Shown in pieces: positions 1 through 4,625 of a DNA stretch of 11,680 nucleotides. Position 1 is the stretch's first letter, and each line of letters opens with the position of its first letter. The notes below the pieces were generated by a model. The model was not told the origin of the DNA. It saw nothing but the letters and a program-made list of their open reading frames with translations, and did no database searches. The position numbers and the translations under genes were made by a program. The stretch is taken from NCBI GenBank assembly GCA_009785705.1, contig WQVS01000039.1, forward strand, positions 1-11,680, read 5' to 3'. Origin of the DNA: Coriobacteriia bacterium. Lineage in GTDB: Bacteria; Actinomycetota; Coriobacteriia; WRKU01; WQUG01.

Positions 1-524
1 AAAAAGGTCATGGGCATGGTAATCGCCATGCTAACTGCCTGGAAAGTTTGAATGTTCTTAGCCTTTGTAGCAATAAACAATCCAAAGCCTGCAAACACCA
101 AGCCAACGAATATCATCGCAAGCAAGGCGTACACAACGGTAAGTGGCGAGGTCACCCGTAAGCCAATGGCAAAGCCGACGACAAAAATAATCATCCCTTG
201 TACAGCAGCAACAGTCGCAGATGATGCAAATTGCCCCACCGCAATAGTAAGTCGTGATACGGGTGATACCAAAACTTCCTTCATAAAGCCCGAGGTTATG
301 TCGTCAATAGTTGAGCTGGATATACGCAATGCCGAGTCAAACACCATTGCAATAACAATACCTGCCAACATGAAAGAAACAGCATTTTCAATGTAGTCGT
401 TACGGAAGATCTCTGCAAACACAAAAATGAAAAAGAAAGGAAATGCCAGATTAAAAATCAAGGCAGGCTTATTACGCCAGAAGGCCTTAAGATTTCGCTT
501 CCACAAAGCATAAATGACCGCCAT
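1..524 (-). CDS. ABC-2 type transporter permease, C-terminus cut by the window edge
   Basis: The first 174 residues of an ABC-2 membrane subunit, the partner of the ATPase just upstream. The ATG at 524 lies 2 bases after the ATPase stop codon, so the two are co-transcribed and probably translationally coupled. The N-terminus is basic (WKRNLKAFWRNKP, residues 8-20), as is usual before the first helix of DrrB-type permeases. Hydrophobic segments follow at about 21-39, 51-66, 100-122, 128-151 and from 164. The stretch FMKEVLVSPVSR (80-91), between helices 2 and 3, is the typical ABC-2 cytoplasmic coupling region (compare the family's 'KE-LL-SPV-R'). It would form the membrane path for export of a drug, lipid or other hydrophobic compound; the substrate cannot be told. 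The reading frame stays open to the left edge. Confidence 0.88.
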   Translation of the reverse strand, partial: MAVIYALWKRNLKAFWRNKPALIFNLAFPFFFIFVFAEIFRNDYIENAVSFMLAGIVIAMVFDSALRISSSTIDDITSGFMKEVLVSPVSRLTIAVGQFASSATVAAVQGMIIFVVGFAIGLRVTSPLTVVYALLAMIFVGLVFAGFGLFIATKAKNIQTFQAVSMAITMPMTF

Positions 525-526
525 GA

Positions 527-1465
527 CTAATCGCCCCCTTCCCTAATCTCACGACCCGTTATTTCAAGGAATACGTCATTGAGGGTACCCTTGCGAATTT
601 CAATGTCAGTAATCTCGCCCTTACATTCCGCAAGAACATGGAGCAGCTTCGCATTATCGTCAACATCAATGCGATGGAATTTCTCCTTCGCCTCATAATG
701 CATTCTCTGCTCATCTAATAAAGTCTCTAATAATATGGGGTTACTAGATGTCACATATGCCCTGTCCTTAGTGAACTGCTTCTTTAACTCAAAGGGAGTA
801 TCATGTGCAATGATTTGTCCGTGATCCATGATGGCCACTGAATCGCAGATCTCTGCCTCATCCATGTAGTGGGTTGTCAAAAACATAGTGATGTTTTTCT
901 CTTCTTGTAGGCGGAGAATATATTCCCACACATGGGCACGCGTCTGAGGGTCTAGGCCTGTAGTGGGCTCATCCAAGAACAGAACCTTAGGATAATGAAT
1001 GAGTCCACGGGCAATCTCTACACGACGCTTCATGCCTCCTGACAGTGCTGACACAGAGCGCTTGCGCCAATCTAATAGGTCAACTAGAGTCAGGACGAAC
1101 TCTATGCGTTCTTCGACTTCTTCGCGCGGAACTGCGTAGAAAACACAGTGCATGCGCAAATTTTCCTCGACGGTCATCTTCATATCTAGTGTGCAATCTT
1201 GAAATACAATACCGATATGAGAGCGTACATCATTCTTCTGCGTTGCAACACTCTTTCCGTCAATGAAGAGCTCTCCTTCATATCCATCATAGATAGTGCA
1301 CAGTGTATTAATTGTTGTTGACTTGCCCGCACCATTAGGGCCAAGGAAAGCAAAAATGCTGCCTTCTGCAACATCAAAGCTAATATCTTTTACGGCAGTA
1401 AAATCGCCGTATTTCTTTGTAAAATTCTTGACCTCAATAATAGGTCGTTTACTTGCAGCGGTCAT
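527..1465 (-). CDS. ABC transporter ATP-binding protein, DrrA-like drug/lipid exporter family
   Basis: A 312-aa cytoplasmic ATPase that powers the ABC-2 permease encoded immediately downstream. All nucleotide-binding motifs are intact: Walker A GPNGAGKST at 42-50, Q-loop glutamine Q89, ABC signature LSGGM at 141-145, Walker B VLFLDEP at 161-167 with catalytic E166, D-loop GLDP at 170-173, and switch histidine H199. The C-terminal extension after about residue 215, with an ending of the type 'TLNDVFLEITGRE', matches the DrrA / daunorubicin-resistance subfamily, whose members work with a separate ABC-2 permease. The ATG at 1465 follows an AAGGAGC Shine-Dalgarno sequence about 10 bases upstream. 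Expression probably starts at the TTGACA/TAATAT promoter at 1511-1539. The substrate is unknown. The family call is firm; drug resistance is only one possibility. Confidence 0.93.
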   Translation of the reverse strand: MTAASKRPIIEVKNFTKKYGDFTAVKDISFDVAEGSIFAFLGPNGAGKSTTINTLCTIYDGYEGELFIDGKSVATQKNDVRSHIGIVFQDCTLDMKMTVEENLRMHCVFYAVPREEVEERIEFVLTLVDLLDWRKRSVSALSGGMKRRVEIARGLIHYPKVLFLDEPTTGLDPQTRAHVWEYILRLQEEKNITMFLTTHYMDEAEICDSVAIMDHGQIIAHDTPFELKKQFTKDRAYVTSSNPILLETLLDEQRMHYEAKEKFHRIDVDDNAKLLHVLAECKGEITDIEIRKGTLNDVFLEITGREIREGGD

Positions 1466-1510
1466 GAATAACTAAAGCTCCTTATCTATTTCGCTAAAAT
1501 GCAAATATGT

Positions 1511-1539
1511 ATATTATCGAACAAATGATTGTATGTCAA
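1511..1539 (-). promoter_or_regulatory. Strong sigma70-type promoter of the ABC exporter operon
   Basis: On the minus strand TTGACA (1534-1539, perfect -35) is followed after exactly 17 bases by TAATAT (1511-1516, -10). The predicted start is near 1504, giving a leader of about 40 bases to the ATPase ATG. A partial LexA-type box, CGAAC-AAAT-GATTG on the plus strand (1518-1531), fills the spacer. Confidence 0.7.
1518..1531. promoter_or_regulatory. Possible LexA (SOS) box in the exporter promoter
   Basis: CGAAC-AAAT-GATTG matches 8 of the 10 fixed positions of the Gram-positive SOS consensus CGAAC-N4-GTTCG; one arm is perfect and the other is degenerate. It lies between -35 and -10, where a bound repressor would block polymerase. 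The site between the promoter elements at 4549-4577 has the same placement. A chance match in AT-rich DNA cannot be excluded. Confidence 0.35.
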
Positions 1540-1555
1540 GAAGAACTGTTTCTTC
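1540..1555. repeat. Small inverted repeat upstream of the exporter promoter
   Basis: GAAGAA (1540-1545) and TTCTTC (1550-1555) are perfect 6-base arms around CTGT, abutting the -35 box. It could be an operator or part of the 3' end of the DUF523 transcript. No function can be assigned. Confidence 0.3.
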
Positions 1556-1610
1556 CTGCTTGAATCTTTACTGGGAAACTATCAGATTCGTACTTACTAA
1601 ATAAAGAGGG

Positions 1611-2051
1611 TTACACAGAAATTACCTCTATGCCGTTTTGCTTAAGCAATTCTGCGAAAACACCATTACCTGACCTTAGTGAACCGTCAAAATTGCCGCT
1701 ATAAATCTTTTCGTAGCCACAACTAGGACTCTTCGACTTCAGATAGGCCTTGGTAGCCTTGTGTTTTTGACAGCGACGAAGTCCTGCCTTTGCCCCTTTC
1801 ACAAAGGTATCTGTGGCATCTTCGCCTTTTATGTTTACGATTTTTGCAGTTCCTGCAAGTACTTCTTTACCTGTCCCGTCCACGATTTCACAGGGAATTC
1901 GAGGTACGGACGCACCACCCAAAAGCTCAGGACACAAAGCGATATAGTCCAGGTCTTCGCTTTCTAGCTTCTGTATTAATTCGGCATTTAAACTATGTTC
2001 GCCATTATAGCGACACTTTTTGCCTGCGAGACATGCGCTTATAACTATCAT
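1611..2051 (-). CDS. DUF523 / YbbK family protein, TudS-like thiouracil desulfurase candidate
   Basis: A 146-aa protein of the DUF523 family. The conserved cysteine motifs are present: CLAGKKCRYNG at 7-17, CPE at 40-42 and SPSCG at 108-112. In characterised members (TudS) cysteines in such motifs hold a [4Fe-4S] cluster used to remove sulfur from 2-thiouracil; this cluster and activity are inferred here from the family. The length is that of the single-domain form. The start codon overlaps the stop codon of the upstream 120-aa gene in an ATGA arrangement (2048-2051), so translation is coupled and the two proteins may act together. Extra cysteines at 54 and 94 are present. The family call is secure; the physiological substrate is not known. 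Confidence 0.85.
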   Translation of the reverse strand: MIVISACLAGKKCRYNGEHSLNAELIQKLESEDLDYIALCPELLGGASVPRIPCEIVDGTGKEVLAGTAKIVNIKGEDATDTFVKGAKAGLRRCQKHKATKAYLKSKSPSCGYEKIYSGNFDGSLRSGNGVFAELLKQNGIEVISV

Positions 2052-2410
2052 TGCGACTTACTTAGGATAAGCTTATTGGCAGAAAGACCCATCTTTGTCT
2101 GCAGTGACAACTTCAAGTCATCCTCCCCCGCTTCAATTTTAATCTCTTCGCCAAAACGAATCCCTGCGGAATCAAAGTAAACTGCATACATGAAGATTTC
2201 CTCATTTGGCACCTTGAAACGTATGGTCTTATCATTGGCGATTTGGAATATCTGATGCGAGCCTTTTACCAATCCCTCAGAAAAGCCCAAGGCGTACTTT
2301 TTGACCCCTGTATATTCCGCAAGTTCACCCTGAGGAATATCGCGGACAACATAGTAGTCGAGCCATTTCCCTAAAAACTGTTTTTCGCGCTTAATGATTA
2401 TGCTTCTCAT
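2048..2410 (-). CDS. Hypothetical protein, 120 aa, coupled to the DUF523 gene
   Basis: I do not recognise this protein. It is soluble, with no signal peptide or membrane segment. It has a basic N-terminus (IIIKREK), a middle rich in aromatic and alternating hydrophobic residues that suggests beta structure, and a charged C-terminal third. It contains no cysteine, so it is not itself an iron-sulfur protein. Its stop overlaps the DUF523 start by 4 bases, which points to a shared function or at least matched expression. The ATG at 2410 has no Shine-Dalgarno sequence in front. A TAAAAT -10-like element ends 6 bases before the ATG, so the mRNA may be leaderless, as is common in actinobacteria. No in-frame ATG with a better site lies nearby. 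Confidence 0.7.
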   Translation of the reverse strand: MRSIIIKREKQFLGKWLDYYVVRDIPQGELAEYTGVKKYALGFSEGLVKGSHQIFQIANDKTIRFKVPNEEIFMYAVYFDSAGIRFGEEIKIEAGEDDLKLSLQTKMGLSANKLILSKSQ

Positions 2411-2416
2411 ATAAGT

Positions 2417-2448
2417 ATTTTACCCGATAGTTGATATACAATAGTCAA
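2417..2448 (-). promoter_or_regulatory. Candidate promoter of the 120-aa/DUF523 operon
   Basis: On the minus strand TTGACT (2443-2448) and TAAAAT (2417-2422) are separated by 20 bases, longer than ideal. The -10 placement would put the transcript start at or next to the ATG at 2410. It overlaps the divergent candidate promoter of the zinc-ribbon gene. Confidence 0.35.
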
Positions 2449-2458
2449 GATACATTAT
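2431..2458 (+). promoter_or_regulatory. Candidate promoter of the zinc-ribbon/Ltp gene
   Basis: TTGATA (2431-2436) is followed after 16 bases by CATTAT (2453-2458). The predicted start near 2465 leaves a leader of about 30 bases before the ATG at 2494. This argues against translation starting upstream of 2494 in the same frame. Confidence 0.4.
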
Positions 2459-2493
2459 CAAAGTACATTTACATAGTAGAAAGAGATTTTCAA

Positions 2494-3228
2494 ATGAAAT
2501 TTTGCACAAAGTGCGGCGTACAGCAAGACGTCGATAGTCAATTTTGCACTAACTGTGGTCAGGAAATGGAAGTTAGCAATCCAGTAAATGATACCCCTGC
2601 TCCGGGAATGCCTACTCCGCAACCTGAGACACAACAATTCTCTCAAGCTGCGGCACCAGCCACTACTGCAATGCCTCCTATGCCCCCTATGGAGCAGAAG
2701 ACACCTATCTACAAGCTGTGGTGGGTATGGCTCTTGGGTGTATTCGGATTTCTCATGCTGTGCTGTATTTCTTCTGTCGTGATTGCATCACTTGCAGACA
2801 CATCAGAAATAGATGAAATTATTGCAGAGATAGAGGCTGCGGTTGATGAGGCTGTTGAAGAACAAGAAACTGCAGTGGAAGATGCTCAGGATACTTCTGA
2901 TGATGCGACATCTGATAGCGCAAGTGACGATACAGAAATGACCATGAGTCAACAGCAGGCAGTTAGATCAGCTGAAAACTATTTGGACTTTATGTCATTT
3001 TCACGAAGTGGGCTCATCGGGCAATTAGAATTTGAGGACTTCTCAACAGAAGATGCAACCTTTGCAGTTGACTACCTTGATATTGACTGGTACGAGCAAG
3101 CAATACAATCAGCTGAAGATTACCTTGATTTTACTGGCTTCTCTCGCCAAGGTCTCATAGACCAGCTAAAATTTGAAGGATTTACTGAAGAGCAGGCTAT
3201 CCACGGAGTAGACGCTACCGGCCTATAG
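2494..3228 (+). CDS. Zinc-ribbon, single-TM protein with two Ltp repeats
   Basis: A 244-aa protein in four parts. (1) An N-terminal zinc ribbon, CTKCG (4-8) and CTNCG (18-22), with four cysteines for one zinc. (2) A Pro/Gln/Ala-rich linker at about 30-70. (3) A hydrophobic segment at about 75-100 (YKLWWVWLLGVFGF onward), likely one membrane helix with the ribbon in the cytoplasm. (4) A very acidic linker, then two repeats at about 154-197 and 202-244, each built on 'AxxYLDFxxFSRxGLIxQLxFExF'. The repeats match the Ltp domain ('host cell surface-exposed lipoprotein'), known from the superinfection-exclusion lipoprotein of phage TP-J34 and from many chromosomal proteins. The start is set at the zinc-ribbon Met because the frame upstream runs through promoter-like sequence. 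The Shine-Dalgarno sequence is weak (AAGAG). There is no lipobox. Its role is unknown; envelope sensing or phage exclusion are possibilities. Confidence 0.85.
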   Translation: MKFCTKCGVQQDVDSQFCTNCGQEMEVSNPVNDTPAPGMPTPQPETQQFSQAAAPATTAMPPMPPMEQKTPIYKLWWVWLLGVFGFLMLCCISSVVIASLADTSEIDEIIAEIEAAVDEAVEEQETAVEDAQDTSDDATSDSASDDTEMTMSQQQAVRSAENYLDFMSFSRSGLIGQLEFEDFSTEDATFAVDYLDIDWYEQAIQSAEDYLDFTGFSRQGLIDQLKFEGFTEEQAIHGVDATGL

Positions 3229-3248
3229 GTCACAACTTTACTTTAGAG

Positions 3249-3293
3249 AAGAGCTGGGAAGTACGCCATTGCTACGGATACTTTCCGGCTCTT
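3249..3293. terminator. Hairpin between convergent genes, probable bidirectional terminator
   Basis: Arms 3249-3263 (AAGAGCTGGGAAGTA) and 3279-3293 (TACTTTCCGGCTCTT) pair over 15 bases with two G-U pairs around a 15-base loop. It lies about 20 bases after the Ltp-gene stop, facing the TM2 gene. The U-tract is short, so termination is likely but not certain. Confidence 0.6.
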
Positions 3294-3330
3294 TCAATTG
3301 CATAAGCTAAATCTGATTCTAGCGCAGGGC

Positions 3331-3675
3331 CTAATAATAATTGAGAGCTGTCATTAGACGCTGGAAGTTTACTTCCCTCGTACGTCCCATGATAAAAAAT
3401 AAATCAATGAACCACCAGACAAGGCAACCACCGTAAGTAAGCAGCTTACCAATGCCAAGACCTATATCTCCAAGCATGAATCTATCCACGCCAAACTGAC
3501 CCAAAAATAGAGAAACAATAAGTACTGTAGTGGGATCTTGTAATTTTGCACTGTATAACATAGCAATTCTGTCTTCGGGCAGTGCAATAAGTCGTTCCCG
3601 AATATAAGACATCTTATCAGCCTCAAAATATTTTGAGTTAGACAAGAGCCACATATCTACCTTGTTAGCATCCAT
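3331..3675 (-). CDS. TM2-domain membrane protein
   Basis: A 114-aa protein. The C-terminal half is a TM2 domain. A first helix at about 49-62 (PTTVLIVSLFLGQFG) runs into the family motif G-x-D-R-F (62-66, GVDRF) and a short GD turn. A second hydrophobic stretch at about 71-96, ending in WWFIDLFFIMGR, follows, with 'D' and 'R' in the usual places. The N-terminal 45 residues are soluble and partly amphipathic. The function of TM2 proteins in bacteria is not established. The start is supported by a strong AGGAGGAG Shine-Dalgarno sequence at 3682-3689, 6 bases before the ATG, and a TATAAT box at 3706-3711. It converges with the Ltp gene, with a hairpin between them, and lies downstream of tmRNA on the same strand but probably has its own promoter. 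Confidence 0.85.
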   Translation of the reverse strand: MDANKVDMWLLSNSKYFEADKMSYIRERLIALPEDRIAMLYSAKLQDPTTVLIVSLFLGQFGVDRFMLGDIGLGIGKLLTYGGCLVWWFIDLFFIMGRTREVNFQRLMTALNYY

Positions 3676-3705
3676 AACGGTCTCCTCCTAAAACGGTAAG
3701 AAAGC

Positions 3706-3711
3706 ATTATA
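3706..3711 (-). promoter_or_regulatory. Perfect -10 box before the TM2 gene
   Basis: TATAAT on the minus strand, about 30 bases before the ATG. No good -35 is visible at 16-18 bases, so this is a weak or activator-dependent promoter call. Confidence 0.35.
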
Positions 3712-3746
3712 CATTAAGAAGTTGTGCCGAAAACGGGTCTAAAGCC

Positions 3747-3771
3747 AAAAAAGACCTGCGGAAACTGCAGT
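3747..3771 (-). terminator. Weak hairpin plus T-run after tmRNA
   Basis: On the minus strand CTGC/GCAG arms (3767-3770 and 3756-3759) are followed by GTC and six T (3747-3752), about 35 bases past the tmRNA 3' end. The stem is only 4 bp, but the T-run and position fit a tmRNA terminator. A perfect 10-base palindrome AACTGCAGTT (3763-3772) overlaps it. Confidence 0.4.
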
Positions 3772-3787
3772 TCATAGACCTATCAGG

Positions 3788-4143
3788 TGGTGGAGGTGGT
3801 GGGAATCGAACCCACGTCCAGAATAGCATCCTATTAGGCATCTCCAAGCTCAGTCGTCAGATTAGTCTCGAAGTGCTAAGCTCTGTCGACCGGCTTTTGC
3901 ACTTCATGGCTGTTTCATCTTAGCTGTAGGCAATACAGCCCACCAACTACAGAGCAGACCCTTAAAATGGCGTCAGTCTAAGTGTCAGGGTCTTACACTT
4001 AGAGGACGTCGCTAGCTAAATTAAGCTGCGAGTGCGTAATTATTTTCGCCAATTACAAAGGCTTGTACCCCTGTTTTACAAGGCGAGGAGACCTTGGCTT
4101 GCTTCCTAATAGCAACACTATTCTGTCGAAACCAGTCACCCCC
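3788..4143 (-). ncRNA. ssrA: tmRNA (transfer-messenger RNA)
   Basis: A complete one-piece tmRNA of 356 nt. It enters ribosomes stalled on broken mRNA and tags the unfinished protein for proteolysis, with partner SmpB (not in this window). The 5' end GGGGGUGACUGGUUUCGACAG (4143 downward) pairs with the 3' acceptor strand CACCUCC before ACCA (CCA encoded at 3788-3790): seven pairs including one G-U. The T-arm GGGTTCGATTCCC-like sequence lies next to the 3' end. The tag frame runs 4062 to 4021: resume codon GCC, then AFVIGENNYALAA and TAA. The bases before the resume codon (UACAA) keep the U at -5 and A at -4 seen in E. coli (UAGUC). The ending YALAA is the usual protease-recognised tail. A -10-like CATAAA lies 7 bases upstream of the 5' end. 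Confidence 0.96.
4021..4062 (-). other. tmRNA tag-peptide reading frame
   Basis: GCC TTT GTA ATT GGC GAA, then AAT AAT TAC GCA CTC GCA GCT TAA, encodes A-FVIGENNYALAA (13 residues including the resume alanine). The GENNYALAA ending fits known tags; the FVI portion is hydrophobic, whereas the E. coli tag starts AND. Confidence 0.85.
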
Positions 4144-4155
4144 AAAGTGTTTTAT

Positions 4156-4169
4156 GTGCCCTAGGACAC
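4156..4169. promoter_or_regulatory. Imperfect palindrome in the tmRNA promoter region
   Basis: GTGCCCTAGGACAC is a 14-base palindrome broken at one symmetric base pair. It lies just upstream of the -10-like CATAAA (4151-4156) of tmRNA on the minus strand. It could be an operator; no known regulator is recognised. Confidence 0.25.
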
Positions 4170-4236
4170 TCGCGATCCAGGAAGGTAGGTTCGGCTTTCA
4201 AGGTTCGAAATGAATAGTTAGTTTAACATAGGGAAA

Positions 4237-4308
4237 GGGGCACAATTAGATAAGAATCGAAGGATTCCAAACTGACATTGCCAGTTCGAAATTATCTAAT
4301 CATGCCCC
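4237..4308. repeat. Structured 72-base element, predicted three-way junction
   Basis: The outer stem is GGGGCA (4237-4242) with TGCCCC (4303-4308), then a CA/CA internal loop, then ATTAGATAA (4245-4253) with TTATCTAAT (4292-4300). Inside are two hairpins: GAATC-GAAG-GATTC (4254-4267) and AACTG-7nt-CAGTT (4270-4286). In total 25 Watson-Crick pairs form in 72 bases. It lies between the small membrane-peptide gene and tmRNA. The strand is undecided, since both RNAs fold. It could be a small RNA, a 3'UTR element of the peptide gene, or an operator. It has no U-tract, so a standard terminator is unlikely. Confidence 0.5.
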
Positions 4309-4320
4309 AACAGGTGAAGC

Positions 4321-4346
4321 ACTAAGCTAATGGGGGGAAGCTTAGT
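4321..4346. repeat. Inverted repeat overlapping the stop codon of the small gene
   Basis: ACTAAGCT (4321-4328) and AGCTTAGT (4339-4346) form a perfect 8-bp stem with a 10-base loop containing a run of six G. It includes the TAA stop of the small gene. No T-run follows on either strand, so it may protect or expose the mRNA 3' end rather than terminate. Confidence 0.45.
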
Positions 4347-4458
4347 ACAGGGGTAGGAAAATAATTGCTAGGGCTAGCATGGCCAGTATCACCTCTACGA
4401 AACCTATGGATGGAGTTTTATTTATTGACTTCATAGTGTTCTTTACTAGTGTCTTCAT
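4342..4458 (-). CDS. Small membrane peptide divergent from lexA, candidate SOS-induced
   Basis: A 38-aa gene (41 aa if the in-frame ATG at 4467 is used). AAGGAG at 4469-4474 is 10 bases before the ATG at 4458 but only 1 base before that at 4467, so the shorter form is preferred. Residues 1-18 carry four lysines (2, 6, 10, 14) spaced every four residues, giving one basic helix face. Residues 19-38 (GFVEVILAMLALAIIFLPLY) form a single hydrophobic helix with a glutamate at 22, ending at the C-terminus. The charge pattern predicts N-terminus inside. A TTGACA-17-TAATTT promoter at 4549-4577 holds a LexA-like box. I recognise no homologue. By position (divergent from lexA) and size it resembles the functional class of YneA/ChiZ division inhibitors or the TisB/SidA micropeptides. 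This role is inference. Confidence 0.6.
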   Translation of the reverse strand: MKTLVKNTMKSINKTPSIGFVEVILAMLALAIIFLPLY

Positions 4459-4501
4459 GCCACTCATGCTCCTTCAGTCGAACTTTTGCCGAATCATTTC
4501 T

Positions 4502-4530
4502 GTACATTTGTACTCAAAGTACAATTGTTC
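4502..4530. promoter_or_regulatory. Tandem SOS-like palindromes forming one larger inverted repeat
   Basis: GTACATTTGTAC (4502-4513) and GTACAATTGTTC (4519-4530, followed by G) each resemble the GAAC-N4-GTTC operator core. They face each other across TCAAA, giving a 12-base-arm inverted repeat with 10 of 12 positions complementary. In the small gene's mRNA leader this would also fold as a TTGTAC-TTTGA-GTACAA hairpin. It could be a DNA operator, an RNA element or both. Confidence 0.5.
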
Positions 4531-4548
4531 GTTCTTTTAGTGTATACT

Positions 4549-4577
4549 AAATTATCCGAACAATTGTATTGTGTCAA
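4549..4577 (-). promoter_or_regulatory. Promoter of the small membrane-peptide gene
   Basis: On the minus strand perfect TTGACA (4572-4577) and TAATTT (4549-4554) are separated by 17 bases. The predicted start near 4542 leaves a leader of about 84 bases before the ATG at 4458. The spacer contains the SOS-like box at 4557-4570, so LexA would block this promoter directly. Confidence 0.55.
4557..4570. promoter_or_regulatory. LexA-type box in the small-gene promoter
   Basis: CGAAC-AATT-GTATT: one arm is perfect against CGAAC-N4-GTTCG and the other degenerate (7 of 10). It lies between -35 and -10 of the minus-strand promoter. Confidence 0.5.
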
Positions 4578-4585
4578 TAGATTTC

Positions 4586-4599
4586 AGAACATTTGTTTG
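4586..4599. promoter_or_regulatory. LexA-type box overlapping the lexA -35 element
   Basis: AGAAC-ATTT-GTTTG matches 8 of 10 positions of CGAAC-N4-GTTCG and overlaps the TTGAAA -35 of lexA. This is the expected place for autorepression. Confidence 0.7.
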
Positions 4600-4625
4600 A
4601 AATATTTCTAAAAATCATTTATAAT
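4597..4625 (+). promoter_or_regulatory. Promoter of lexA
   Basis: TTGAAA (4597-4602), a 17-base spacer and a perfect TATAAT (4620-4625). The predicted start near 4632 gives a leader of about 40 bases. A LexA-type box overlaps the -35. Confidence 0.75.

Noticed and set aside
52..396. Open frame of 114 codons on the plus strand
   Set aside because: It is the complement of the permease frame (minus strand), has no Shine-Dalgarno sequence, and its composition (many Thr, Ala, Ile in antisense pattern) is that of a shadow.
2431..2493. Longer form of the zinc-ribbon protein (265 aa) starting at TTG 2431
   Set aside because: That codon is the -35-like TTGATA; the 21 extra residues do not look like part of the family, which starts directly with the zinc ribbon.
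3788..3830. Prophage or integrative-element attachment site at the tmRNA 3' end
   Set aside because: tmRNA ends are common integration sites, but no integrase, no second copy of the 3' end and no foreign genes lie downstream in this window.
4237..4308. tRNA gene or hammerhead ribozyme in the structured element
   Set aside because: The 72-base length and junction suggested both. There is no anticodon arm or T-loop in a cloverleaf order. Although CGAAA lies beside the outer stem, the CUGANGA core before the second hairpin is missing.
4468..4542. A 24-codon plus-strand frame starting at the ATG in 4467-4469 and running toward lexA
   Set aside because: No Shine-Dalgarno sequence and no promoter upstream on the plus strand; it runs across the operator sites.
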